A stretch of 64,000 nucleotides of DNA from assembly GCF_004168285.1 (NCBI RefSeq), contig NZ_SEWF01000003.1, forward strand, positions 1-64,000, given 5' to 3'. This DNA comes from Emticicia agri (GTDB lineage Bacteria; Bacteroidota; Bacteroidia; Cytophagales; Spirosomataceae). The notes below the pieces were generated by a model. The model was given only the letters and a program-made list of their open reading frames with translations. It did not search any database and was not told where the DNA came from. How positions within the stretch are numbered: position 1 is the stretch's first letter; each line of letters starts with the position of its first letter. The position numbers were made by a program, and so were the translations under genes. Below are positions 37,874 to 47,285 of this stretch, piece by piece.

Positions 37874-40207
37874 TTGAAAAAAGCCCAAAAGTATATACTA
37901 ACATTTCTCCTTTTTTTTGTATCCGTCCTATCACTTCAAGCACAAAATATCATCAGAGGACCTTATCTGCAACAACTTAGTAATAGTGGCGTAATTATCA
38001 GATGGCGTACAGATATTGCTACTGAAAGTATTGTTAAGTTTTATCAGAAAGATTCTACTCAGACTATTAGTGTTGCAGATGATAAAATTACAACTGAACA
38101 CATTGTTCAGTTAAGTAATTTATCTGCAGATACCCGTTATCATTATTCGGTTGGTACTGCTGCAAAAATATTAGCCAAAGGTAAAGATTTTTATTTTGTT
38201 ACAGGCCCACCTAAAGGTAGTACTCGTCCGGTTCATATCTGGGCTATGGGAGATTTTGGCGATGAATCGACCAAGATTTATATGGAAACCCAAAAAGGCA
38301 TCAGGGAAAGCTACCTGAAGAATCGCCCTGACTTTACAGATTTATGGCTGTGGTTGGGTGATAATGCCTATTGCTGTGGCACTGATGCAGAGTACCAAAC
38401 TCAGGTATTTGATTTTTATGGGTCAGGTATTTTTGGTAACACTGCCTTTTTCCCCGTTCCGGGTAATCATGAATACTTTGCCAGCCCTACAGGCAGAGTA
38501 GATAGGAAAATTCCTTATTTTGATATTATAAGCGTGCCGACTAAAGGCGAAATGGGCGGAATAGCGTCTAACACGAAGGCTTATTACTCGTATGATTACG
38601 GTAACGTTCATATCATAGCACTTGATTCTGACGGTTTTGATAATGGGAAGAGAGTCTATGAGCCACAAAGCCCTCAATACCAGTGGTTAAAGCAGGATTT
38701 AGCTACCAATAAAGCTATGTGGACGATAGTCATGTTTCATCATCCGCCTTATACTAAACGTTCGCATGATTCTGATGCCGAGCCTGAACTACAATACATC
38801 AGAGAAAACCTTGTACCCTTGTTTGACCAATATAAGGTTGACTTGGTACTGACAGGACATAGTCATATTTACGAACGCTCGTATCTGATGAAAAACCATA
38901 CAGGGCATTCTATGTCATTTAATAAGGATTCGTATGTAGTACAAAAAGTAAATGGTCGCTATGACAGAGACCTCGGCTCAAGCCCGTTTATCAATAAAAA
39001 TGATGGTACCATCTATTGTACAGTTGGTTCAGCAGGCCGATTAGACTGGAATGGCTCACATGAGGTTCACCCATCGTCTATTTATTCTAATATATCCATA
39101 GGTGGGTCTTTATTATTAACAGTGAATGGGAATCGATTGGACGGTAAATGGATTTGTGCCGATAATGTGGAGCGGGACCATTTTTCTGTTTTTAAAAATG
39201 TGAACAAAAGAGAAGACTTGCATGTAGAATTCGGGTCTAAAATTCATCTGAATTCATCATGGAGAGGAAGCCATGTGTGGTCTAATGGAGACATCAAAAA
39301 TGAGGAAATAGAGTATCAGGCTTTAAAACAGGAGAAGATAATAGTAAAAGACTCTTTAGGTTTTTTAGAAGATGATTTTTTTATCACAGTTACCCCTCAG
39401 CCTATTATCAGTACTGATTTTAACGATACAGTAAGTGTCTGTACCAACAAAGCACTGAAAGTAACTTTTAATGTGCAGCATACGGATTTGAGGAAGTGGA
39501 AATATTCTTTAGAACTCTCTGATGCCTCCGGCTCTTTTAATAAACCTTTGCTATTGTCTGAATCTGCTCAAAGTCCTATGCAGTTTACTTTACCTGATAG
39601 TTTAGCAGAAGGAAACTATAGAGTAAGGGTAAGACCTGAAGTAGATTTTTTTGATGAGCGCCCAAGTAAAAGTTTTCGATTGAATAAGCCTGCAAAAGGA
39701 GGGTTTATTGGCGGAAAGAATATTCCTTTTGATACATTGGTGCCTCTCACGCTCCGGTTTACAGGTACTCCGCCTTATACCTACCAATTGAGCCAATTGC
39801 CTGAAACTACAACTTATGACAGCGAAGTAATTATTAAAGTAAGGCCAACGGCGCCGATTACTTATACCTTAGAAAATCTGAAGAATGTTTGCGGAAATGG
39901 TTCGATAAGTGCCAATGATGCAAAGGTTTCGATATTAGCTCCATTATCAGTAGAGGAGGAAAGCAATAAAGTTTTTACTATTTTCCCGAACCCGACCTAT
40001 GGGGATTTAATTATTGAGAATCAAACTGAAAAACTGATAAAAACTCAGATTCATTTACTTGATTTGAATGGTAAGAAAGTATTGAGTAAAACAATCACTA
40101 TTGACAAGCGAGAGGTTATTCCGCTTAATGATGTTCCGGCAGGGACTTATGTACTAAGCTTAAAAACTTCTTCACTGAAAGTAATCAGGAAAATTACCAA
40201 AATGTAA
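37874..40207 (+). CDS. Secreted purple-acid-phosphatase-like metallophosphatase with T9SS sorting domain
   Basis: 777 aa with a TTG start (37874) directly before the signal peptide KKAQKYILTFLLFFVSVLSLQA. An N-terminal fibronectin-like domain (about 28-115) precedes the metallophosphoesterase core: MGDFGD, LGDNAYC, PGNHEYF, MFHHPPYTKRSH and GHSHIYERSYL give the two-metal site in order. The last 85 residues, from FTIFPNPTYGDL to LKVIRKITKM, are a type IX secretion C-terminal domain, so the enzyme is released to the surface or outside. It probably scavenges phosphate. A strong terminator follows. Confidence 0.9.
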   Translation: MKKAQKYILTFLLFFVSVLSLQAQNIIRGPYLQQLSNSGVIIRWRTDIATESIVKFYQKDSTQTISVADDKITTEHIVQLSNLSADTRYHYSVGTAAKILAKGKDFYFVTGPPKGSTRPVHIWAMGDFGDESTKIYMETQKGIRESYLKNRPDFTDLWLWLGDNAYCCGTDAEYQTQVFDFYGSGIFGNTAFFPVPGNHEYFASPTGRVDRKIPYFDIISVPTKGEMGGIASNTKAYYSYDYGNVHIIALDSDGFDNGKRVYEPQSPQYQWLKQDLATNKAMWTIVMFHHPPYTKRSHDSDAEPELQYIRENLVPLFDQYKVDLVLTGHSHIYERSYLMKNHTGHSMSFNKDSYVVQKVNGRYDRDLGSSPFINKNDGTIYCTVGSAGRLDWNGSHEVHPSSIYSNISIGGSLLLTVNGNRLDGKWICADNVERDHFSVFKNVNKREDLHVEFGSKIHLNSSWRGSHVWSNGDIKNEEIEYQALKQEKIIVKDSLGFLEDDFFITVTPQPIISTDFNDTVSVCTNKALKVTFNVQHTDLRKWKYSLELSDASGSFNKPLLLSESAQSPMQFTLPDSLAEGNYRVRVRPEVDFFDERPSKSFRLNKPAKGGFIGGKNIPFDTLVPLTLRFTGTPPYTYQLSQLPETTTYDSEVIIKVRPTAPITYTLENLKNVCGNGSISANDAKVSILAPLSVEEESNKVFTIFPNPTYGDLIIENQTEKLIKTQIHLLDLNGKKVLSKTITIDKREVIPLNDVPAGTYVLSLKTSSLKVIRKITKM

Positions 40208-40224
40208 TAATGTTAGCTATATGA

Positions 40225-40260
40225 AAAAAGCCTTTTTCTCATACGAGAAAAAGGCTTTTT
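40225..40260. terminator. Perfect bidirectional terminator
   Basis: A 16-bp perfect stem (40225-40240 with 40245-40260) and a 4-nt loop ATAC, with A5 and T5 at its base. It lies between the phosphatase gene and the convergent Lrp gene. Confidence 0.9.
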
Positions 40261-40280
40261 TCATTTGATTCTGGCTATTT

Positions 40281-40751
40281 TCAAGGTACTGGTAGTACCT
40301 GACTATCTTTGAAACTTGAGAGAATTACCATTGTCTGTGTATTGGCAACTTCTTCTATTTCGTTGATAGTTTCCATAATCAATTTCTGATACGAATTTAT
40401 ATCTTTGGCAATTACTTTCAATAAGAAATCGCATGAGCCTGTTACGTGATGACACTCTATGATTTCAGGAACTCGTAAAATTTTCTCAACAAAAGCATCG
40501 GTAATTGATTTTCTGTGGCCTGACAAAGAAACCTGTACGAAGGTCATGACACCTAAGCCAACTTTCTCTCTATCTATCTGGGCATGATAACTTTTGATGA
40601 TACCGGATAATTCTAATTTTTTTACTCGTTCGAGCGTGGGGGCGGGAGACAAACCAATTTCTTTTGAAAGCTGTGCGTTGGTAATCTTTCCATTACTCTG
40701 GAGTATTTCCAGAAGTTTATGGTCAATTGGATCGAGTTTGTTAATACTCAT
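40281..40751 (-). CDS. Lrp/AsnC-family transcriptional regulator
   Basis: 156 aa. N-terminal winged helix (LDPIDHKLLEILQSNGKITNAQLSKEIGLSPAPTLERVKKLE), then the RAM ligand-binding domain (GLGVMTFVQVSLSGHRKS, VPEIIECHHVTGSCDFLLKVIAKD). It binds amino acids or related metabolites and controls metabolic genes. It is a complete single gene, divergent from the Rossmann-fold gene with about 230 bp between them. That spacer is strongly AT-rich and holds no clear palindrome. Confidence 0.92.
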   Translation of the reverse strand: MSINKLDPIDHKLLEILQSNGKITNAQLSKEIGLSPAPTLERVKKLELSGIIKSYHAQIDREKVGLGVMTFVQVSLSGHRKSITDAFVEKILRVPEIIECHHVTGSCDFLLKVIAKDINSYQKLIMETINEIEEVANTQTMVILSSFKDSQVLPVP

Positions 40752-40977
40752 TGTTTATAATTATTTTGAAGTGCAAAATTTTATTTGGTGCAAAGGTATT
40801 GGTTTTTTCTTAAAAAACATAATAAAATACCGAATATTTGCCAAAAAAGAAAATTTTTTTTTAGTAAAATCCAAAAAATCAGTAATTCGTAATATGAAAT
40901 AAAAGATTATTTGGTCTGGAATGTAATTCGTTATTTCGGTGTTTATCAACTGTTGTTACACTTTAAAGAAATTTTGT

Positions 40978-41658
40978 ATGAGTAAGTCATTAGCTACAAA
41001 AATAAGAGCCATCGTAACAGGTGCAACGGGTATGGTAGGAGAGGGCGTATTGCACGAATGCCTACTACATGAAGATGTAGAGGAGGTATTAATTATCAAC
41101 AGAAAATCTTCAGGTGTGACGCACCCGAAACTAAAAGAAATTGTGCATAAAGATTTTCAGGATTTTTCACCGATTGAAGCACAATTGAAAGGCTATAATG
41201 CTTGCTTCTTTTGCTTAGGGGTGTCGTCGGTAGGTATGAAAGAAGATGAGTATTATAAACTCACTTATACATTAACTCTTCATGTGGCTCATACACTTGC
41301 TAAATATAATACAGATATGACTTTCTGTTATGTTTCAGGGGCAAGTACTGACAGTACTGAGGCTGGAAGATTGATGTGGGCGAGGGTAAAAGGCAAGACC
41401 GAAAACGATTTAATGAAACTGCCTTTTAAGCAAGTATATAATTTCCGACCGGGAGCTATTGAAGCAACCAAAGGGCTTAAGAACGTTTTACCCTATTATA
41501 AATATTTAAGCTGGCTTTTTCCGGTAATTAAACTTTTTGCTCCTAATGCCGTAGTAAAGTTGAAGGAAATAGGAATAGCCATGATAAAATCGGTAACAAA
41601 AGGATATGAAAAACCTATACTGGAAGTGAGTGATATAAAAACTCTGGCAGCCCGATAA
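40978..41658 (+). CDS. NAD(P)-binding Rossmann-fold protein (SDR-like epimerase family)
   Basis: 226 aa from the ATG at 40978, preferred over an in-frame start 13 codons earlier because KIRAIVTGATGMVGEGVLHECL places the dinucleotide motif TGATGMVG at the usual distance. NACFFCLGVSSVGMKEDEYYKLTY and FCYVSGASTDSTEAG follow. It lacks the YxxxK pair of classical short-chain enzymes, as do many NmrA/HTATIP2-like relatives. Cytoplasmic, substrate unknown. Single gene with a hairpin after it. Confidence 0.78.
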   Translation: MSKSLATKIRAIVTGATGMVGEGVLHECLLHEDVEEVLIINRKSSGVTHPKLKEIVHKDFQDFSPIEAQLKGYNACFFCLGVSSVGMKEDEYYKLTYTLTLHVAHTLAKYNTDMTFCYVSGASTDSTEAGRLMWARVKGKTENDLMKLPFKQVYNFRPGAIEATKGLKNVLPYYKYLSWLFPVIKLFAPNAVVKLKEIGIAMIKSVTKGYEKPILEVSDIKTLAAR

Positions 41659-41661
41659 AAG

Positions 41662-41695
41662 AAAAGCCTCTCCAAAAGGAGAAGCTTTCTCGGGT
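41662..41695. terminator. Convergent-gene hairpin
   Basis: An imperfect stem of about 12 bp with an AAAA loop (CTCTCC facing GGAGAAG, extended by AAAGC/GCTTT pairs around a bulge) between the Rossmann-fold gene and the convergent beta-barrel gene. Confidence 0.5.
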
Positions 41696-41723
41696 TAACC
41701 AACAGTTACATTTCTGTAATATC

Positions 41724-42341
41724 TTATATGATTTTCAAAGCCAGTGTAATTTGCCATCCGCTGGCTTTCTGGCTGAATTGTGAATTGCCTTGCAGATTTA
41801 ATTGTGAAATTTCGGATAAACTGCCTTCTTTTCTTAAATCTATGTCAAAGCCTAATATCTTTACACCTACGCCTATCTGATAACCGAAGGTGGCTTGTTT
41901 CATGGCATCGTCAAAACTACCTGACGTATAGCTTTTGATAGATTCGCCTAATTTCTGGTCTTCGTTCAATTTGAAAGTAGCTACCGGGCCACCCATAATG
42001 CGGATAAATTTAAGCACTCTTACACCCACTAATACAGGCACATCAATATTGCTGTATTTGAATTTTACCTTACCGTATTGGGTAGTTTCAATTGTGCCAC
42101 CTCTTTGCGCAAAGAGTACTTCAGGCTGTAAATAAACTTTATTACCAATGCGACCAAAAACACCAAAAACATAGCCTGTTTGTGTATCTAAACTTTCTTT
42201 GATATTATTGTTCAAAGAACCCGCATCAGTATAAACTTTGTTGAAATTGACACCTCCTTTGATGCCTAAACCTGATTGTGCAAAGGAAATTGAGAAAGAG
42301 CATAGCAACGCAAAAAGACTAAAAATTGTGATTTTTTTCAT
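41724..42341 (-). CDS. PorT-like outer-membrane beta-barrel protein
   Basis: 205 aa. Signal peptide ending FSISFAQ (residue 21), then GLGIKGGVNFNKVYTD, the usual start of PorT/OMP_b-brl_2 barrels. Alternating strands follow (YVFGVFGRIGNKVYLQPEVLFAQRGG, NIDVPVLVGVRVLKFIRIMGGPVATF), ending SGWQITLALKII with an aromatic/hydrophobic last strand. A structural or transport role in the outer membrane is likely; no specific function can be read. Single gene, divergent from radA. Confidence 0.82.
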   Translation of the reverse strand: MKKITIFSLFALLCSFSISFAQSGLGIKGGVNFNKVYTDAGSLNNNIKESLDTQTGYVFGVFGRIGNKVYLQPEVLFAQRGGTIETTQYGKVKFKYSNIDVPVLVGVRVLKFIRIMGGPVATFKLNEDQKLGESIKSYTSGSFDDAMKQATFGYQIGVGVKILGFDIDLRKEGSLSEISQLNLQGNSQFSQKASGWQITLALKII

Positions 42342-42586
42342 GATGTTTTTTGTTAAAAGATTAGTAACGACTTTTGAGGGTACACGTCAATTCATAGCTG
42401 CTATTGTGTTGCTTTCTGATTTATGGAATTAACGTATATAAACCTCCAAATCGTATTTGATTAACGAAACATTAACAGTTTTTCAGGCTTGATTGTTATC
42501 ATTTTATTTGTTATCTTTATGATAAGCTGAACTTATATTTTACTGATGTATCCGCATACACTTTTTAATTCTTAAAAAATTATTCA

Positions 42587-43966
42587 ATGGCTAAAGTTAA
42601 AACAGCTTATTTCTGTCAGAATTGTGGATATAATTCGCCTAAATGGTTAGGACGCTGCCCTTCATGTGCAGAATGGAATACAATGGTAGAAGAGGTAGTC
42701 AGCAAAGACGAACCCGAAAAAGGCAACTGGAAATTTACTTCATCAGGCACGCCCAAGGTAGCTAATAAACCTAAAACCCTCACAGAGATTTCGAAACATG
42801 AAAGGTATAGAATCATTACTGATGATGGGGAGTTGAACAGAGTTTTAGGTAGTGGCATAGTACCCGGTTCATTGGTATTAATTGGCGGAGAACCCGGCAT
42901 TGGGAAGTCTACTTTGATGTTGCAGATTGCCTTGAGCCTGAAAGATTATACTGTTTTATATGTATCAGGCGAAGAGAGTGAGCAACAGATAAAGATGCGT
43001 GCCGAACGTATGAGCTTCTCAAACGAACGTTGTTTTATTCTGAATGAAACAGCTACTGACAATATTTTCAGGCAAATAGAATTAACAGAGCCTGATATTG
43101 TGATTATTGACTCTATTCAGACCCTGGTTTCTCCATTAATTGAGTCTGGTGCAGGCAGTGTGTCTCAGGTGAAAGAATGTACTGCCGAACTGATGAAGTT
43201 TTCTAAGGAGTCTGATATTCCGGTTATTATGATTGGACATATTACTAAAGACGGTTCTTTGGCAGGACCTAAAGTTTTAGAACACATGGTTGATACTGTG
43301 TTGCAGTTTGAGGGAGACCGCCACATGACCTACCGGATACTGCGTACTACTAAAAATCGCTTTGGGAGTACTTCTGAATTAGGTATTTACGAAATGCAGA
43401 GCGATGGACTCAGACAAGTGAGTAATCCCTCAGAAATTCTGATTTCGCAAAGAGAGGAAGATTTAAGTGGGATTACGATTGCTGGGATGTTAGAGGGTAA
43501 CAGACCTTTATTAATAGAGATACAGTCGTTGGTAAGTACAGCTACTTATGGAACTCCCCAACGGACAAGCAATGGTTTTGATAGCCGACGCACACAGATG
43601 CTATTGGCAGTTCTCGAAAAACGAGGCGGTTTCAGACTTGGTACGCAAGATGTGTTCCTGAATATTGCCGGGGGGCTAAAAGTAGAAGACCCTGCTATTG
43701 ATTTAGCCGTTTGTACTTCAATTGTTTCTTCTTTTGAGGATATAAGTATCCCTCATCTGTATTGCTTTGCCGCAGAAGTAGGCTTAGGGGGCGAAGTAAG
43801 AGCTGTAAACAGAATTGAAAACCGGATTTCAGAAGCTGAAAAGTTAGGTTTTAAGAAGATCTTTATTTCAAAGTATAACCTAAAAGGGCTGAATACGAAG
43901 AATTATAAAATTGAAATTTTTGCCGCCAGTAAGTTAGAAGAAGTTTTTAGCGAATTATTCGGATAG
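42587..43966 (+). CDS. radA: DNA repair protein RadA
   Basis: 459 aa, full length. Zinc finger with Cys10, Cys13, Cys24 and Cys27 (FCQNCGYNSPKWLGRCPSC), Walker A GGEPGIGKST, Walker B DIVIIDSIQT, the RadA-specific KNRFGS motif and a C-terminal Lon-like domain (FLNIAGGLKVEDPAIDLAV ... AAEVGLGGEVRAVNRIENRI). It is a RecA-like DnaB-type helicase that drives branch migration in recombination. A hairpin begins inside its stop codon region. Confidence 0.97.
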   Translation: MAKVKTAYFCQNCGYNSPKWLGRCPSCAEWNTMVEEVVSKDEPEKGNWKFTSSGTPKVANKPKTLTEISKHERYRIITDDGELNRVLGSGIVPGSLVLIGGEPGIGKSTLMLQIALSLKDYTVLYVSGEESEQQIKMRAERMSFSNERCFILNETATDNIFRQIELTEPDIVIIDSIQTLVSPLIESGAGSVSQVKECTAELMKFSKESDIPVIMIGHITKDGSLAGPKVLEHMVDTVLQFEGDRHMTYRILRTTKNRFGSTSELGIYEMQSDGLRQVSNPSEILISQREEDLSGITIAGMLEGNRPLLIEIQSLVSTATYGTPQRTSNGFDSRRTQMLLAVLEKRGGFRLGTQDVFLNIAGGLKVEDPAIDLAVCTSIVSSFEDISIPHLYCFAAEVGLGGEVRAVNRIENRISEAEKLGFKKIFISKYNLKGLNTKNYKIEIFAASKLEEVFSELFG

Positions 43967-43996
43967 ATTTTAAACTTTTCAGGTTTAAAATCTATC
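43962..43996 (+). terminator. radA terminator
   Basis: A perfect 14-bp stem (GATAGATTTTAAAC at 43962-43975 with 43983-43996), 7-nt loop. The stem starts within the last codons of radA, so the stop codon is part of the hairpin. Confidence 0.65.
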
Positions 43997-44019
43997 TTAT
44001 TGATAGTAAAACCTGTATC

Positions 44020-45147
44020 ATGAAAAAGCTTTTCACACTTCTTGTCTTATTATCACTTTTAGTAGCCTGTTCTTCGAGAAACTGGCATTCAAATACCCAT
44101 AAAGAGGTGTATAATTATGCCAGAAAAGTAGAGCGAAAACCTTCCAATGATAAATTTAATGAAAGACTTCAACTGGCTTACAAAGAGCAGAAAGATAAAC
44201 TATTGATTGAAATAGAAAATCTAAAACAAATTAAACAGGCATTTTATTGGGAGAAAGTTCATGATAATTACAGGATTTTAAATGAAATGGCTTCGAGGAT
44301 TCGGGACTGTGTAGTTTGTTTGAATAAGGTTACTCCTGTATATTATGAAACAGAGCAACTGGAGGCGTTAGAAAATGCAACTGATAATAGGGTAGAGGCG
44401 GGGCTACTGGCATTAGGTTTAAATACAAAACCTAATGCCCAGAAAGCGTATTATAGCTTTATGAAAGCCAAGAAATTATCGCCTAAGCGAACAGATATTG
44501 ATTCATTGATTAATGAATCTGTGGAAGTGGGTACTGTAAGAATAGTATTAGAGGGAGATTACAAATATGATAAATCTTATGTGCAGGAAATTGAGCGAGA
44601 TTTATTAAGAAGCCTACCAGTTGCCAGAGAAGCAAAACCATTTTATCAGTTTTTTAGCCCGGAGGAAGCTACTGAGAATCATATAAAACCCGATTATATA
44701 ATTAGTTTTGGGTATGAATACCTGAATGTAGGTTTTGAAAACCGGAATTGTTCAGAAGAATCATTCAGTAAAGATATTAAGGTTGGAGAGAAAAAAATAG
44801 ATAGTGTAAAAGTAGAACCCATCTATGAGAAAGTGTCGGGTAAAATCGTGAAATGTGTAAAGAGTGTAAAAGCTGAGGGCAGGGTTTGGTTTAAGGTGAT
44901 TGACTACAAGCAGGATGAAGTTATTTTAAGAGATAGTTTTTATGATGATGATAATTGGGTGAATGAATGGGTAACAGTTTCGGGAGATGCAAGAGCATTA
45001 CCTGCTGGAGCTGTTAGTTCTGGTACGGAATCATTTGCCCCCTCCAGATGGACACAGTTTGACAATATTACAGATGAGTTATGCAGCTCGGTTTCGTGGA
45101 AAATCCGGCAGTTTATCAGAAGGCAAAATTCGTTAGCTTTGAATTAA
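44020..45147 (+). CDS. Lipoprotein of unknown function
   Basis: 375 aa. Lipoprotein signal with Cys17 (LSLLVACSS). Residues about 20-115 are charged and helical (VYNYARKVERKPSNDKFNERLQLAYKEQKDKLLIEIENLK). The middle holds a TPR-like stretch (NAQKAYYSFMKAKKLSPKRTDIDSL), then come beta-rich segments (VGTVRIVLEGDYKY, GRVWFKVIDYKQDEVILRDSFYDDDNW). Its 3' end overlaps the convergent WYL gene by 15 bp. I do not recognise a family with certainty. It may be anchored in the outer membrane. Confidence 0.75.
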   Translation: MKKLFTLLVLLSLLVACSSRNWHSNTHKEVYNYARKVERKPSNDKFNERLQLAYKEQKDKLLIEIENLKQIKQAFYWEKVHDNYRILNEMASRIRDCVVCLNKVTPVYYETEQLEALENATDNRVEAGLLALGLNTKPNAQKAYYSFMKAKKLSPKRTDIDSLINESVEVGTVRIVLEGDYKYDKSYVQEIERDLLRSLPVAREAKPFYQFFSPEEATENHIKPDYIISFGYEYLNVGFENRNCSEESFSKDIKVGEKKIDSVKVEPIYEKVSGKIVKCVKSVKAEGRVWFKVIDYKQDEVILRDSFYDDDNWVNEWVTVSGDARALPAGAVSSGTESFAPSRWTQFDNITDELCSSVSWKIRQFIRRQNSLALN

Positions 45148-46164
45148 ATGATTGGCTTCATAATTCTGTACACTTTTGTGAATTCGGGCGTGTATTCTCT
45201 TTTTAAATGCTTCAGGAGCAATTACCTGCATGGTGTCTCCAAAACCTAAAATTTCTCTTTCTAATTCAAAATTTAGCTGTACCTTAATCTGAATAATTAT
45301 CCCATTTTCATTTTTTTCTAAAATTCTTTGAGAATGATGCAATGGTTTGGTTTCAACATAAGGAGCATCGGCCTTTGCAACAAATAAAGTGATTTCTTCT
45401 GCCCTTAAATTAGTAGAAACAGTTACACCTATTACGTCCTGATAAAAGGTTTCAGAATCATATAGGTCATTTTCGATATAATCTATTTTTTCATCAGGGC
45501 ATAAAGACTGAATCCGGTCTAACGCTAAGTGAGTAATAAATTTTTTAATACCCCGAACACCTACAGCAAACCATCGGTTTTTAAATTCTTTTAGCCACCA
45601 GACATGAAATGTAAACGTATTGGCTTCATGCGCTTTAAATGACTGATAGGTCAATTTAATTGCTTTTTTCTGCACGATAGCATGATACAGCAAATCAAGG
45701 TAAGATAATCCTTTCAGGTTTTCATTTTTCTCAAAATTAATGACTGATTGCTTCTTATGAGCCGCTGCATAAACATGGTCTTCTAATTTCTGCACTACTT
45801 CGTTTAGCTGATTAAAATGTGAAAACCCTTTGAATTGCTTTAGGAGTTCGACGGCTTCATTCATTCTTCCTAAATCTGCGTTTGAAATAGGAATGTTAGT
45901 GATGCTGTATTTGGGGTCTTCGTAGGTATAATACTTTTTATCTATGACTACAATAGGAGCGAAGTACCCTAATTTGTCACTCCGCATCATCTGAATATCT
46001 GCTTGTATAGTTCTGACACTAATGCCCTTATCAATACCCTCATATTCATAAAGTGTATCTGAAACCTTTTCAACAAGGTCTTCCAACGTCCATTTTCTTT
46101 GTCGATTTCTCAGACAGGCATCAATAGTTTTATAACGAACGAGAGCGTTTCGGTTAGCAGGCAT
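45133..46164 (-). CDS. WYL-domain transcriptional regulator (YafY-like)
   Basis: 343 aa from the ATG at 46164. I prefer this to an in-frame start 39 codons earlier, which would put coding sequence across the shared promoter palindrome. N-terminal helix-turn-helix (YKTIDACLRNRQRKWTLEDLVEKVS ... GISVRTIQADIQMMRSD), a central WYL domain with LTYQSFKAHEANTFTFHVWWLKEFKNRWFAVG, and a C-terminal WCX extension. WYL domains sense nucleotides or nucleic acids and regulate several phage-defence and DNA-damage operons (CapW, BrxR, DriD). It is divergent from the RNA ligase gene and shares its promoter region, with its own -7 box inside a palindrome. Confidence 0.88.
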   Translation of the reverse strand: MPANRNALVRYKTIDACLRNRQRKWTLEDLVEKVSDTLYEYEGIDKGISVRTIQADIQMMRSDKLGYFAPIVVIDKKYYTYEDPKYSITNIPISNADLGRMNEAVELLKQFKGFSHFNQLNEVVQKLEDHVYAAAHKKQSVINFEKNENLKGLSYLDLLYHAIVQKKAIKLTYQSFKAHEANTFTFHVWWLKEFKNRWFAVGVRGIKKFITHLALDRIQSLCPDEKIDYIENDLYDSETFYQDVIGVTVSTNLRAEEITLFVAKADAPYVETKPLHHSQRILEKNENGIIIQIKVQLNFELEREILGFGDTMQVIAPEAFKKRIHARIHKSVQNYEANHLIQS

Positions 46165-46207
46165 AAAAATTTTAAAGATATTTGGCAAAAGAATAAAATT
46201 ATCTTTA

Positions 46208-46230
46208 ACTACGCAAATATACTGCGTAGT
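46208..46230. promoter_or_regulatory. Palindromic operator in the WYL / RNA ligase divergent promoter
   Basis: ACTACGCA (46208-46215) and TGCGTAGT (46223-46230) form a perfect 8-bp inverted repeat with a 7-bp spacer. On the minus strand TATATTTG (46214-46221), an exact TAnnTTTG -7 box for the WYL gene, lies inside it. This suggests autorepression by the WYL protein and joint control of the RNA ligase operon starting at 46266. Confidence 0.65.
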
Positions 46231-46265
46231 GATATTTTTATTTTGTAGTGTAAAACAAAAACAAA

Positions 46266-47285
46266 ATGAATATTCAAGCACTTCATGAATTAATTGCTAA
46301 CGATTATATCAATGTACAGAAGCATAATGATGCCGATTTGTATATCTATAATTATTCGGCCAAAGCGCAATATGATAGAGTATGGAATGAATGGACGCTA
46401 GCGTGTAGAGGCTTAATCATGAATGCTGACTATGAAGTGGTGGCTCGCCCATTCGGGAAATTCTTTAACTGGGGAGAACTAGCAAATCAGGTGATTCCAC
46501 AAGAATCTTTTGAAGTGTATGAAAAAATGGATGGTTCATTAGGAATATTGTATTGGATTGGTGAAATTCCTTATATTGCCACCAGAGGTTCATTTAATAG
46601 CGACCAGGCTAAAGTAGCTACTCAGCTGTTGCATACAAAATATGCTACTTCAATTCCGCTTTTAGATAAAACTAAAACCTATTTGTTTGAGATTATCTAT
46701 CCTGAAAACCGCATTGTAGTAAACTATGGAGATACCAAAGCATTGGTTTTATTGGGTGTGATTGATACTAAAACCGGAGAAGAATGTGCTTTGCAGCAAA
46801 TTGGTTTTGAGGTGGTAAAACTATACGATGGTATCAATGATTTGTATCAGTTAAAGAAACTGGAAGAAAACAATAGAGAGGGGTACGTAATAAAGTTTGA
46901 AAGCGGCTTGAGACTAAAGGTGAAATTTGAAGAATATCAACGTGTTCATCAGATTATTACCAGAGTATCGAATGTCAATATCTGGGAGCATTTAAAAGAG
47001 GGAAATGATTTAAGAGAGATTTTAGACCGTGTACCCGATGAGTTTTATGATTGGGTAAAAATGACTGAACAGCAATTATTTGAAAGTTTTAAAGCTATTG
47101 AGGCAAAAGCTAAAAGTGAATTTAAAATGTTTGGTACCAGAAAGGAAAATGCGCTTTATTATCAGACTTGTAGCTATCCGGCTGTTTTATTTAAAATGAT
47201 GGAAGATAAACCTTATGACCAGATTATCTGGAAAATGCTCAGACCAAAATTTGAAAAACCTTTTGCAACACCTATAGAAACATGA
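46266..47285 (+). CDS. T4 Rnl1-like RNA ligase
   Basis: 339 aa. The nucleotidyltransferase core contains motif I KMDGS with the AMP-accepting Lys87, an upstream CRGLIM with Arg48, motif III LFEIIYP with Glu142, motif IV EGYVIKF with Glu205, and motif V KVK (218-220). A helical C-terminal part (about 225-339) follows, as in Rnl1-type ligases with a specificity domain. The enzyme joins 3'-OH and 5'-phosphate RNA ends with ATP. It overlaps the next gene by 4 bp (ATGA). Together with the polynucleotide kinase/phosphatase at 50816 it forms a healing-and-sealing pair. It is the first gene after the WYL operator. Confidence 0.88.
   Translation: MNIQALHELIANDYINVQKHNDADLYIYNYSAKAQYDRVWNEWTLACRGLIMNADYEVVARPFGKFFNWGELANQVIPQESFEVYEKMDGSLGILYWIGEIPYIATRGSFNSDQAKVATQLLHTKYATSIPLLDKTKTYLFEIIYPENRIVVNYGDTKALVLLGVIDTKTGEECALQQIGFEVVKLYDGINDLYQLKKLEENNREGYVIKFESGLRLKVKFEEYQRVHQIITRVSNVNIWEHLKEGNDLREILDRVPDEFYDWVKMTEQQLFESFKAIEAKAKSEFKMFGTRKENALYYQTCSYPAVLFKMMEDKPYDQIIWKMLRPKFEKPFATPIET

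Noticed and set aside
46165-46281. 39-residue N-terminal extension of the WYL regulator
   Set aside because: It would run through the palindrome and into the RNA ligase start, is cysteine- and phenylalanine-rich without homology, and the helix-turn-helix begins normally at the ATG at 46164.
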